A DNA stretch of 7,068 nt, taken from the NCBI GenBank assembly GCA_026418875.1, contig JAOAAM010000353.1, forward strand, positions 1 to 7,068, in the 5' to 3' direction. The translations under genes were made by a program, and so were the position numbers. Shown here piece by piece: positions 1 to 6,375 of this stretch; position 1 is the stretch's first letter, and each line of letters opens with the position of its first letter. The stretch is from Gemmataceae bacterium (GTDB lineage Bacteria; Planctomycetota; Planctomycetia; Gemmatales; Gemmataceae). The notes below the pieces were generated by a model. It worked only from the letters and a program-made list of their open reading frames with translations, was not told the DNA's origin and did no database searches.

Positions 1-162
1 TGAATTGCTGACGCGGGGCAAATCGGGCCGACGGACAGGCTGATACGCCCAATGGCTCCGCTGCTCGGCTTGGATCTCCGGGTCGCGGTATTCCGATTTC
101 TCTCCAGCCAACACAATGGACGTCGCAAACAGAATGACGGCAGCCAAGGGGGATTGTTGCAT
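1..162 (-). CDS. N-terminal fragment of an exported DUF1549/DUF1553-type planctomycete protein (runs off the left edge)
   Basis: Reading down from an ATG at 160-162 gives 54 uninterrupted codons to the window edge. The first ~20 residues (MQQSPLAAVILFATSIVLAG) form a short hydrophobic signal-peptide-like segment. Next comes EKSEYRDPEIQAEQ, then SHWAYQPVRRPDLPRV. A 'HWAFQPVRRPxxP' block just after the signal peptide is, from family knowledge, typical of the large exported planctomycete proteins carrying DUF1549 and DUF1553, often with a cytochrome-c-like domain, whose function is poorly known. The start is well fixed: an in-frame TAA lies ten codons upstream (190-192) with no other ATG, GTG or TTG between. 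No clear Shine-Dalgarno precedes it. Only about 5% of a usual family member is present, so the domains themselves are not seen and the family call rests on this one block. Confidence 0.6.
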   Translation of the reverse strand, partial: MQQSPLAAVILFATSIVLAGEKSEYRDPEIQAEQRSHWAYQPVRRPDLPRVSNS

Positions 163-304
163 GGCGGGAGTTCCACAGGCAGGACAGCATTACGTTATCA
201 TCCGACAGTCGTCGGCACAAGTACGCTCAAACGCGACTTCATCCCAACCTCGACTTCAACCTCCGTGCTGCGAACCCTCAGAGTTGCCCCCTGACGGTGA
301 CATG

Positions 305-335
305 AGAAACAAAAAACCCGCCCAAGTGGCGGGTT
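305..335 (-). terminator. Rho-independent terminator of the small exported-protein gene
   Basis: A perfect 8-bp inverted repeat, AACCCGCC (315-322) and GGCGGGTT (328-335), encloses a 5-base loop. Read on the minus strand, the GC-rich stem is followed at once by a run of six T (complement of 311-316), then G and TTT. This is the classic intrinsic terminator layout. It lies about 47 bases past the stop codon (382-384) of the minus-strand gene. The arrangement gives no matching T-run on the plus strand. Confidence 0.88.
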
Positions 336-381
336 GGTTGGAGTGTGGTTCGCAATCCACCCTATTTATGCCGCGCTCGGC

Positions 382-747
382 TCAGAAGACGACACGCCGG
401 ATGCGGACGTCGTGGCCGCGCCAACGCAGCCGTCGGGCCAAACGTTCGGCTTCTCGGGCGTCCCGAACCGTGGCGTAGACGTCCCAATGGCAATCGTGCC
501 GAATCAGGACCTCGAAGTAGCAGGAGCTGTGGAAGTAACCCGGGGAGAAGCTCAGCCACAGCGAATCAACGCCCACATAACCCGGACCGGGAAGGGGCAG
601 CGGAGCGATGGGTAGGGGGGCCGGCACCGGGATTCCCGTGGTGGGGACCAAATGCCGTGATTGAGCGTTGGCTTGGCTGGAGGCCGTGGCGACGACACCG
701 AGGGTGCTGGCCAAAATCATCGCAGAGCAGATCATTCGGCGAAACAT
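382..747 (-). CDS. Small exported protein of unknown function, 121 aa
   Basis: I do not recognise a named family. Residues 1-29 are a Sec-type signal peptide: MFRR, a hydrophobic core (ICSAMILASTLGVVATA), and a likely signal peptidase I site after ANA (residues 27-29). A Pro-rich linker follows (about 34-56, PVPAPLPIAPLPLPGPG). The compact C-terminal part has two cysteines (C76, C86), several aromatic residues, and a final basic segment with AREAERLARRLRWRG and DVRIRR. That last pattern, a short strand, a helix with Ala/Leu/Arg spacing and another strand, loosely recalls SPOR-like or 'xxVYxxxxxAxxAARxLRxxG' modules, but the resemblance is weak. The start is supported by GAGGA at 754-758, six bases upstream of the ATG. 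The gene has its own terminator and is separated from the RNase gene by 178 bases, so it is probably transcribed alone. The product is expected in the periplasm; an intramolecular disulfide is possible. Confidence 0.8.
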   Translation of the reverse strand: MFRRMICSAMILASTLGVVATASSQANAQSRHLVPTTGIPVPAPLPIAPLPLPGPGYVGVDSLWLSFSPGYFHSSCYFEVLIRHDCHWDVYATVRDAREAERLARRLRWRGHDVRIRRVVF

Positions 748-865
748 GGTTGTTCCTCGACCGGATGGGGGTTGTTAGGTTCGATCCATTCTCCGGACGA
801 GGGAACCGATCGGACTTGCGCCGAGGGAATTTGCTCTGAGGAGATGATTGTTCGAGTCGCAAGGA

Positions 866-910
866 ACGACAGGCCGCGCTGGGTTGATGTGTCTTGCGCG
901 GCCTGGTCGT
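866..910 (-). terminator. Strong hairpin after the RNase gene, probable transcript 3' end
   Basis: ACGAC plus AGGCCGCGC (866-879) pairs with GCGCGGCCT, a bulged G (905) and GTCGT (896-910). This gives 14 base pairs with one bulge around a 16-base loop. It begins 15 bases past the stop codon of the RNase E/G gene (926-928). On the minus strand the bases after the stem are TTCCTTGCG, so there is no proper U-tract. It may be an imperfect intrinsic terminator, a 3'-end stabiliser, or the end point of factor-dependent termination. Confidence 0.55.
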
Positions 911-925
911 GCCAAGCCAAGGTTG

Positions 926-3550
926 TTAGCGAAGCATCCGCCGTTCGCGGTTGTTCCGCTCGGGCAACCGAGGCGCCTCCGGCGGCCCCGGGAACTTCAC
1001 CTCATGACCATTGCGATCGAAGCACGTGATGTTGAGTGTTTCCGGTGCCGCCCCCGGAATGCCCAAAATCGAGACCTGCATTTCGCCGGTCTCTTCAAGT
1101 TGGGCGATCTCCCGACGCCGTCGGTTCAACAGGTAGTTGGCCACGTCGGCATGGACACGAATCTCGAGCCGGTAGACGCTCTCGCGGTGGGCGGCCAACT
1201 GGAGCAAGCGCATCACCTCGATGCTCATGCTTTCGACGGTCTTGACGAGGCCAGTTCCGTTGCAGTGAGGGCAATCGGTATAGACGCTGCGTTTCAGCGA
1301 CGGCCGGATCCGTTGCCGCGTCATTTCGATCAGGCCGAACTGCGATGTCCGGAGGATTTTCGTCCGTGCCCGGTCCCGCTTGAGCGCTTCTTTCAACGCC
1401 CGTTCGACACCGCGCTTGTGCTTTTCCTCGCGCATGTCGATGAAGTCGTTGACGATGACGCCGCCTAGATCGCGCAGACGCAATTGTCGGGCGATTTCCT
1501 TTGCGGCCAGCAAGTTCATCTGATAAGCCGTTTCCTCGGCATTGTTGCCGTCGGCGCGGAAGTTGCCGCTATTCACATCGATGGCGACCAACGCCTCGGT
1601 TTGCTCGATGACAATGCTTCCGCCCATCGGCAGCGGAATCTTCTTCTGCTGGATCTTCGCAATCTCCTCCTCGATCCGATACTTGTAAAACAGCGGTTCG
1701 GTATCGGTGTATTGCTTGATCCGGTCGGCGTAACGCGGCATGACGATTTGCAGAAATTCCTGGGCGTGAGCAAAAGCGTTGGGCTCATCCACCCAGATCG
1801 TATCGATATCGGACGTGAAGACGTCGCGAATCGTCCGGGTGATCATGTCCGATTCTTGGTAGATCTCCGCAGGGCCTTTCACCTTCTTGATGCGTTTGAC
1901 CATGACTTGCCAGAGTCGAAGCAGGTAAGCCAGGTCGTTTTGCAATTCGGCTTTATTGCGGTCAATGCCCGCGGTGCGAATGATGAAACCGATCCCCTTG
2001 GGCGGCTTGAGAGCGGTGAGGATCTCTTTCAGGCGGCTTCGGGCCTCCTCGTCGATGATTTTGCGCGACACACCGATGCGATTGAGACCCGGCATGAGGA
2101 CCAAGTAACGGCCGGCGATGCTGATGTAGGTAGACAGCGTAGGGCCTTTGGTTCCAATCCCTTCCTTGATGACTTGCACGATCACTTCCTGACCGCGTTT
2201 GAAGATGTCTTGAATCAGCGGCTTGGGCCGACCGTAACCCGGCCGACCGCCGCGTCGGGGGCCACGCCGGAATCCACCACGACCGCCCCGCGGACGAAAC
2301 CGGGATGGCGTGACCTCGCCAGTCTCCGCCAAGTCCCCGTCGAAATCTTCCTCCTCCTCCAAGACATCGTCCCGCTCTTCCAAGGCATGAGCTGCCTCAC
2401 CGTCGCCGTTCCAGCCGTCGACTCCCTCGCCAACGTCATCCATGCCCTCGGAAAAGGCCTCACGGGCGATTTGCTCGGCGATTTCCTCGGCAGCTTCCCG
2501 TTGCTCGAGGTCGCCGATCTCGTCCGGTTCGCTCGGCAGTTCGGCAGCCGCCTCACCCTCCATTGCTGGGGCGAGAGGGGAATCCTTCGCCGGTGCCTCG
2601 GTCTGGCTCACACTGGGTGCCGACTCGTGCACGGGGGCGGCATCATCCCAAATTCCGGCACCGAAACCGGCCGTTTCAGTGGCCACTGCCGGTGGTGTTG
2701 TATCCGAGTTGGAAGGGGGGGCGGCTTGCGGTTCAGGCACGGTGGCAGGTTCAGTCGGAGCGGATTCCTCTTTCCGGCCACGGCCCCGGCGCGATCGTCC
2801 GCCACGACCGCGACCCCGCCCCGGTTCCTCGATGGCCGGCAACACCGACTCGGGGATCGCTTGGGCCGCGAGAGGGGGCGCAGATTCAGTTGTTGGTGCT
2901 TCGACAGCTGCCGCTGTCGGACCTGCGGTAGGCTCTCCCGTCGTATCCCCTTTTTCGGCGGTCGCTGACGGCGGTGTTGCTTCGGCCGACGGCGGCGTGT
3001 CGGCAAGTTGCAGGCCCAGAATTTCCAAAGCCGCTCCCCAAATCGACTGCGTCTCGCGGGGGGGAGGCGGTGAGATCGTCTCGGGTGTCAGGGCGTCGAT
3101 TGGGCGAAGGTCGGACAAGGGGGGCGGCGGCGGCTCGGAAGAGACCTCGGCTGTTGGTTCGGCTTGGTCAAAGGTAGGGGTCAGTTCGCCCTCATCCTCG
3201 ATACGCCCACCTCGCCGTCGATCCGTTCGATCGCCCCGGCGACCCCGTCGCCCCCGAGAACCTCGCTCGCCCTCCTCCGAGTCGCCAGTGCTCTTCGCGG
3301 GTTCGAGGTGTCGATAGTAAGCGGGATCGACATCGGAGACATGGAGGAAGCCATTCCGGCCGATCCCGAAATCGACGAACGCGGCTTGGATGCTCGGCTC
3401 GATATTGACGATTCGACCTTTGTAAATGTTGCCGACGTAGCTCTCCTGCGAGGTGCGTTCGACGTAAAGCTCTTCGAGGACGCCGTTTTCCACAATCGCG
3501 ATGCGGCATTCCTCGGGTTGTAGCACATTAATCAGCATTTCTTTTTTCAT
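926..3550 (-). CDS. rne: Ribonuclease E/G family endoribonuclease with a long disordered insertion in the S1 domain
   Basis: This 874-residue protein is a single-strand-specific endoribonuclease of the Rne/Rng family, acting in mRNA turnover and in rRNA and tRNA processing. An N-terminal segment (1-35, MLINVLQPEECRIAIVENG) leads into the first half of the S1 RNA-binding domain (36-80, with NIYKGRIVNIEPSIQAAFVD). Residues 81-443 are low-complexity sequence rich in Pro, Ala, Glu and Arg/Gly. The S1 domain then resumes (445-477, GQEVIVQVIKEGIGTKGP). The RNase-H-like and 5'-sensor part follows, then the catalytic DNase-I-like part with the Mg-binding aspartates D658 (AIDVNSG) and D702 (VIVNDFIDM), and the zinc-link C760/C763 (CPHCNGTG). 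A small domain closes the protein. Unlike E. coli RNase E there is no long C-terminal scaffold; the disordered part is internal. The start ATG overlaps the previous stop codon, and AAAGGA lies six bases upstream. Whether it should be called E or G is a naming matter. Confidence 0.96.
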   Translation of the reverse strand: MKKEMLINVLQPEECRIAIVENGVLEELYVERTSQESYVGNIYKGRIVNIEPSIQAAFVDFGIGRNGFLHVSDVDPAYYRHLEPAKSTGDSEEGERGSRGRRGRRGDRTDRRRGGRIEDEGELTPTFDQAEPTAEVSSEPPPPPLSDLRPIDALTPETISPPPPRETQSIWGAALEILGLQLADTPPSAEATPPSATAEKGDTTGEPTAGPTAAAVEAPTTESAPPLAAQAIPESVLPAIEEPGRGRGRGGRSRRGRGRKEESAPTEPATVPEPQAAPPSNSDTTPPAVATETAGFGAGIWDDAAPVHESAPSVSQTEAPAKDSPLAPAMEGEAAAELPSEPDEIGDLEQREAAEEIAEQIAREAFSEGMDDVGEGVDGWNGDGEAAHALEERDDVLEEEEDFDGDLAETGEVTPSRFRPRGGRGGFRRGPRRGGRPGYGRPKPLIQDIFKRGQEVIVQVIKEGIGTKGPTLSTYISIAGRYLVLMPGLNRIGVSRKIIDEEARSRLKEILTALKPPKGIGFIIRTAGIDRNKAELQNDLAYLLRLWQVMVKRIKKVKGPAEIYQESDMITRTIRDVFTSDIDTIWVDEPNAFAHAQEFLQIVMPRYADRIKQYTDTEPLFYKYRIEEEIAKIQQKKIPLPMGGSIVIEQTEALVAIDVNSGNFRADGNNAEETAYQMNLLAAKEIARQLRLRDLGGVIVNDFIDMREEKHKRGVERALKEALKRDRARTKILRTSQFGLIEMTRQRIRPSLKRSVYTDCPHCNGTGLVKTVESMSIEVMRLLQLAAHRESVYRLEIRVHADVANYLLNRRRREIAQLEETGEMQVSILGIPGAAPETLNITCFDRNGHEVKFPGPPEAPRLPERNNRERRMLR
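2222..3310 (-). other. Disordered insertion splitting the RNase S1 domain (residues ~81-443)
   Basis: The encoded segment is about 363 residues with no globular pattern. It is bounded by Arg/Gly blocks: residues 96-116 (GSRGRRGRRGDRTDRRRGG) at its start and 417-443 (RFRPRGGRGGFRRGPRRGG) at its end, with a third at 244-260 (GRGRGRGGRSRRGRGRK). Between them lie Pro/Ala/Glu/Thr-rich linkers, two Trp-containing hydrophobic islands (170-182, IWGAALEILGLQL; 294-304, AGFGAGIWDDA), a probable amphipathic helix (349-367) and an acidic run (391-409). The flanking sequence aligns continuously with the E. coli S1 domain when this segment is removed, which shows it is an insertion. The reading frame stays open throughout, so it is part of the protein. 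Confidence 0.85.
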
Positions 3551-3562
3551 GGGGCATCCTTT
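3547..3562 (-). promoter_or_regulatory. ATGA overlap with ribosome-binding site: translational coupling of DUF2344 gene and RNase gene
   Basis: The stop TGA of the upstream gene (3547-3549) and the start ATG of the RNase gene (3548-3550) share bases in an ATGA. The Shine-Dalgarno AAAGGA (3557-3562) sits inside the upstream coding sequence, six bases before the ATG. Such overlaps usually couple translation of the two genes, so the two products are likely made in linked amounts. A second in-frame ATG, four codons into the RNase gene, is less favoured because the Shine-Dalgarno spacing fits the first. Confidence 0.8.
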
Positions 3563-4341
3563 AATAGCGGTTCGACAGCGTGCGGAGGGGAAACCGCTGC
3601 CTCGTAGCAGGGGCTGACTCCCGGACCCGCCGGCGTCGCCGTCGGCGGTATGTCGCTGTCGGAAACGGGCAATTCATCGAGTAACAACAGATTTGTTCGC
3701 TCCAGGATCGCGCCGGCCTCCAGAATTCCGGCGGCACCCAAACAGCGAATGACTTCCTGGGCACGGGCCGACCCACTCGGCGTCACACGCAAACTCAAGT
3801 GAAGACTCGGCGCTGACTCGGGTTGGTCATTCGGATCGCCGGACGAAACGACCCCGAGTTGCAAAATGAACGGCCGAATGTCTACTCGTTTCGGAGGCGC
3901 TGGCGGCTGAGACCGCTCGACCAGTACCTCCGCTCGGGCCAGAAGTTCGAGGCAGCGGTCGGCGATTTCACCGGCTTTGTCGGGAGGGATGGCCAAGCGG
4001 TAATCCGCTTGGACGACCTGCCCCGTCCGCTCGAGGGGAATCCGACAGGCGGAGAGGAATTCGAGGCCCGGCGGGGCGTGGGCTTGGAGAAGCGACCGAG
4101 TTGCTTCGGGATCTCGCGGTTCGGTGAGTTCCAACTCCATGACTTCGCGGAGTCCGACGACCCCGAGCGGGAGCGAGAGGGGGAAGACGAGTCGGGGTCG
4201 GGGGTTGAAGCCGCTGGAGGAGTGGAAGGGGATGTCGGCGCGGCGGAGGAGTCTCTCGACGGCCCGCATCAGGTCGTGATGGCTGAGGAAACGCAGATCG
4301 CCGCTTTTACGGAAGCGGAACCGGAGTTTGTCGATACCCAT
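3547..4341 (-). CDS. DUF2344 protein (TIGR03936-type, radical-SAM-linked)
   Basis: With the ATG at 4339-4341 the product has 264 residues. The N-terminal half carries the family signature: RFRFRKSGDLRFLSHHDLMR (residues 7-26), then GFNPRPRL (44-51) and PLSLPLG (54-60). Known members of this family either stand next to, or are fused to, a B12-binding radical SAM protein, and often neighbour rne/rng; the biochemical role is not established. From about residue 230 the C-terminus is a Pro-rich tail without recognisable structure. A TTG two codons earlier (4345-4347) is the only other start before an in-frame stop at 4360-4362. The ATG is preferred, although neither has a clear Shine-Dalgarno. It is 86 bases downstream of ptsI and overlaps the RNase gene by four bases. 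The usual radical SAM partner is not in this window. Confidence 0.88.
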   Translation of the reverse strand: MGIDKLRFRFRKSGDLRFLSHHDLMRAVERLLRRADIPFHSSSGFNPRPRLVFPLSLPLGVVGLREVMELELTEPRDPEATRSLLQAHAPPGLEFLSACRIPLERTGQVVQADYRLAIPPDKAGEIADRCLELLARAEVLVERSQPPAPPKRVDIRPFILQLGVVSSGDPNDQPESAPSLHLSLRVTPSGSARAQEVIRCLGAAGILEAGAILERTNLLLLDELPVSDSDIPPTATPAGPGVSPCYEAAVSPPHAVEPLLKDAP

Positions 4342-4427
4342 CGTCAAGTGCGGCCGAGGTCACGGGGAGCGGGGCGTGCCCAAACGCATCGTCCCTCGCG
4401 TCGCCGCGGTCGGACCGCCGGTGTGGT

Positions 4428-6179
4428 TCAACCGAACATCTCGGGTACGAGACGCCGGTTTTGTTCTCGTAGATACGTCAGGACGTCGCGAGCCGACTCC
4501 AGCCTCAAGGCCTCTTCCGCCACTCGCTTCGCCTCCGTCAGCGTGACGGAGCGTATCACCGTTTTAATCTCCGGGATGTGCTGCGGCGTGAGGCTGAGTT
4601 GCCGCAATCCCATCCCCAACAACAGCAGCGTGTAGAGCGAGTCGCCGCTCATCTCGCCGCAGATGTTCACCTCGATGTTGTGCTTGTGGGCGGCATCGAC
4701 GATCATACGAATCAGGCGTAGTACCGCGGGGTCGGCCGGACTATATAGTTGCGCCAGGTTCTCATTTGTGCGGTCCGCAGCCAGCGTGTACTGCACCAGA
4801 TCGTTGGTGCCAATCGAGAAAAAGTCCACCTCCCGGGCGAACTGATCTGCCAGAATGGCCGCCGACGGCACCTCGATCATCGTGCCCACCGGGATGCGAT
4901 CGTTGAACGGCACCCCGGCATCATGCAAATCCTCTTGAACCTCGTTGAGCACCAGCTTGCACTGGCGGATCTCGGCTAGTGTACTGATCATGGGGAACAT
5001 GATCCGCACGTCGCCGTGTCCACTGGCCCTCAGGATGGCACGAAGTTGCGTCTTGAACAAGGCCAAATTCCGCAGGCACAAGCGGATACTGCGAACGCCC
5101 AGGAATGGATTCCGCTCCGGCTCCACTTTCCACGAGGCCATGTGGAACTTGTCGGCCCCCAAATCCAAAGTGCGGATCACCACCGGGCGACCCGGTCCCA
5201 ATTCCCGGATCACCTGCATGTACGCCTCGAAGTGTTCCTCCTCGGTCGGATCCTCCGTCTTCCCCAGGTACAGAAACTCGGTGCGATACAGCCCGACGCC
5301 CTCGGCTCCGCGTTCCTGGCAATGTCGGGCTTCGTGCGGAAATTCAATGTTCCCAAAGAGGGTGACCCGATGGTTGTCCCGAGTCACGGCTGGGACGTCG
5401 CGCAGTTGGAGCCATTTCTGTTCCAGATGCCGAAAATCATCGCGACGGGACTGGTATCTTTGGAGCGTCTCTTCGTCGGGATCGATAATCACCTGACCGG
5501 CCTGCCCGTCCACGATGATCGTGGAACCATCCGTGACTTCTTCGAGGAACGGGCCTAATCCGACGACGGCGGGCAATCCGAGTGCACCGGCGATGATGGC
5601 CGTGTGGCTTGCCTTCCCACCGCCCTCGGTTACCAACCCATGCACCTGAGAGGGGTCGAGGTTGGCCGTCTCGCTGGGGCTGAGGTCTGTCGCCAGGATG
5701 ATCAGCGGACCGCGGCTGGAGCGAATTTGCTCCCGCCGCTGCCCGCGGAGGTGTTGCAGCACCTGTCGTTCGATGTCCAACAGGTCGGCGGATCGGCTGC
5801 CGAAACGGTTTTCCGGTCCCAAGCGGGCCATGGATTGGACGATATCACCCAAAACCTGGCTGACGGCATATTCGGCAGCCCAATGGTTCTGCCGGATGAG
5901 CGACTCCGATTTCTGCAATAACACCTGGCCTTCCAGCAATTGGGCATGGGCACCAAATATGTCGCTGATTTGTCGGCCGAGCTTGTCGGCGACAGCTCGT
6001 TGGCTTTCCCGAGCCGCCCTCGCTGCCGCGGCGAAAGCCTGCCGCATGCGGGCAATCTCATTCTCGACCTGGCTCGCCTCGACATGTCGCGCCGAGACAC
6101 GCTGTCCCTCGGCATCCAGGACGACGGCGGTCCCGATGGCCACTCCCGGCGAGACGGAGATGCCGCTGAGAATCTTCAT
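4428..6179 (-). CDS. ptsI: Phosphoenolpyruvate-protein phosphotransferase (PTS Enzyme I)
   Basis: Enzyme I takes phosphate from phosphoenolpyruvate onto a histidine and passes it to HPr in the cytoplasm. The 583-residue length is normal for the family. The N-terminal part has GISVSPGVAIG (6-16) and a helical HPr-binding region (about 35-145). The phosphohistidine is H192 in GGGKASHTAIIAG. The C-terminal PEP-binding barrel shows GLYRTEFLY (296-304), RTLDLGADK (336-344), MIEVPSA (434-440), SIGTNDLVQYTLAADR (455-470) and the catalytic cysteine C507 in NICGEMSGD. All active-site residues I can place are present. The ATG at 6177-6179 is preceded by AGGGG (6184-6188) at a short 4-base spacing, and an in-frame stop lies at 6210-6212. 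The upstream neighbour is HPr, 196 bases away; the downstream neighbour is the DUF2344 gene. With EIIA and HPr alongside and no EIIB/EIIC visible, a regulatory rather than sugar-transport relay is plausible. Confidence 0.97.
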   Translation of the reverse strand: MKILSGISVSPGVAIGTAVVLDAEGQRVSARHVEASQVENEIARMRQAFAAAARAARESQRAVADKLGRQISDIFGAHAQLLEGQVLLQKSESLIRQNHWAAEYAVSQVLGDIVQSMARLGPENRFGSRSADLLDIERQVLQHLRGQRREQIRSSRGPLIILATDLSPSETANLDPSQVHGLVTEGGGKASHTAIIAGALGLPAVVGLGPFLEEVTDGSTIIVDGQAGQVIIDPDEETLQRYQSRRDDFRHLEQKWLQLRDVPAVTRDNHRVTLFGNIEFPHEARHCQERGAEGVGLYRTEFLYLGKTEDPTEEEHFEAYMQVIRELGPGRPVVIRTLDLGADKFHMASWKVEPERNPFLGVRSIRLCLRNLALFKTQLRAILRASGHGDVRIMFPMISTLAEIRQCKLVLNEVQEDLHDAGVPFNDRIPVGTMIEVPSAAILADQFAREVDFFSIGTNDLVQYTLAADRTNENLAQLYSPADPAVLRLIRMIVDAAHKHNIEVNICGEMSGDSLYTLLLLGMGLRQLSLTPQHIPEIKTVIRSVTLTEAKRVAEEALRLESARDVLTYLREQNRRLVPEMFG

Positions 6180-6244
6180 CCTTCCCCTGTCACTGCGGTT
6201 GTCGATTTCCTAACGTCCATCGGGTCGTTGGAGCCGGGCACTAG

Positions 6245-6350
6245 TTTTTGTTTCCGTTCTCGTTCTCGTTTGATCTCATCCAGCCGCGGAGCCGACAGGG
6301 TCGCCCTTGGGCCTGTTCAAGGCAAGGCTAGGCGGTGTGGCCGTGCCTTG
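6245..6350 (-). promoter_or_regulatory. ptsH-ptsI spacer: hairpin followed by A-rich hexamer repeats
   Basis: CAAGGCA (6318-6324) pairs with TGCCTTG (6344-6350), and inside it GGC (6326-6328) pairs with GCC (6340-6342) across an A/G mismatch. The hairpin starts 25 bases past the ptsH stop codon. It has no U-run after it on the minus strand, so it is not a standard intrinsic terminator. Further along, toward ptsI, the minus strand carries four imperfect hexamers (CGAGAA, CGAGAA, CGGAAA, CAAAAA; complement of 6245-6268), which should stay single-stranded in RNA. A processing site, a transcript-stabilising element or a separate ptsI promoter are all possible. None can be chosen from sequence alone. 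Confidence 0.3.
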
Positions 6351-6375
6351 TGATTCCGGGGAACCAACGGGTCAC

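Noticed and set aside
202..215. Small hairpin CCGAC-AGTC-GTCGG and a weak TTGTGC/GATAAC pair upstream of the left-edge gene
   Set aside because: The stem is only 5 bp and the promoter-like boxes have 15-base spacing and poor consensus; both are expected by chance in GC-rich DNA.
848..1468. 206-codon plus-strand open frame
   Set aside because: It is antisense to the RNase C-terminal region and shows no recognisable motif.
1484..2968. 494-codon plus-strand open frame
   Set aside because: It lies wholly antisense to the RNase E/G gene, whose frame is confirmed by catalytic motifs. The translation shows no domain, and long shadow frames are common opposite GC-rich coding sequence.
2442..3317. 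291-codon plus-strand open frame rich in Ser, Gly and Ala
   Set aside because: It is antisense to the low-complexity insertion of the RNase; the repetitive composition comes from that region, and there is no start context or family match.
4406..4418. Short palindrome GCGGT-CGG-ACCGC between ptsI and the DUF2344 gene
   Set aside because: A 5-bp stem with no U-run is too weak to call a terminator or operator.
3823..4635. 270-codon plus-strand open frame
   Set aside because: It is antisense to the DUF2344 gene and the end of ptsI, both confirmed by motifs. The translation is unstructured and Arg/Glu-rich.
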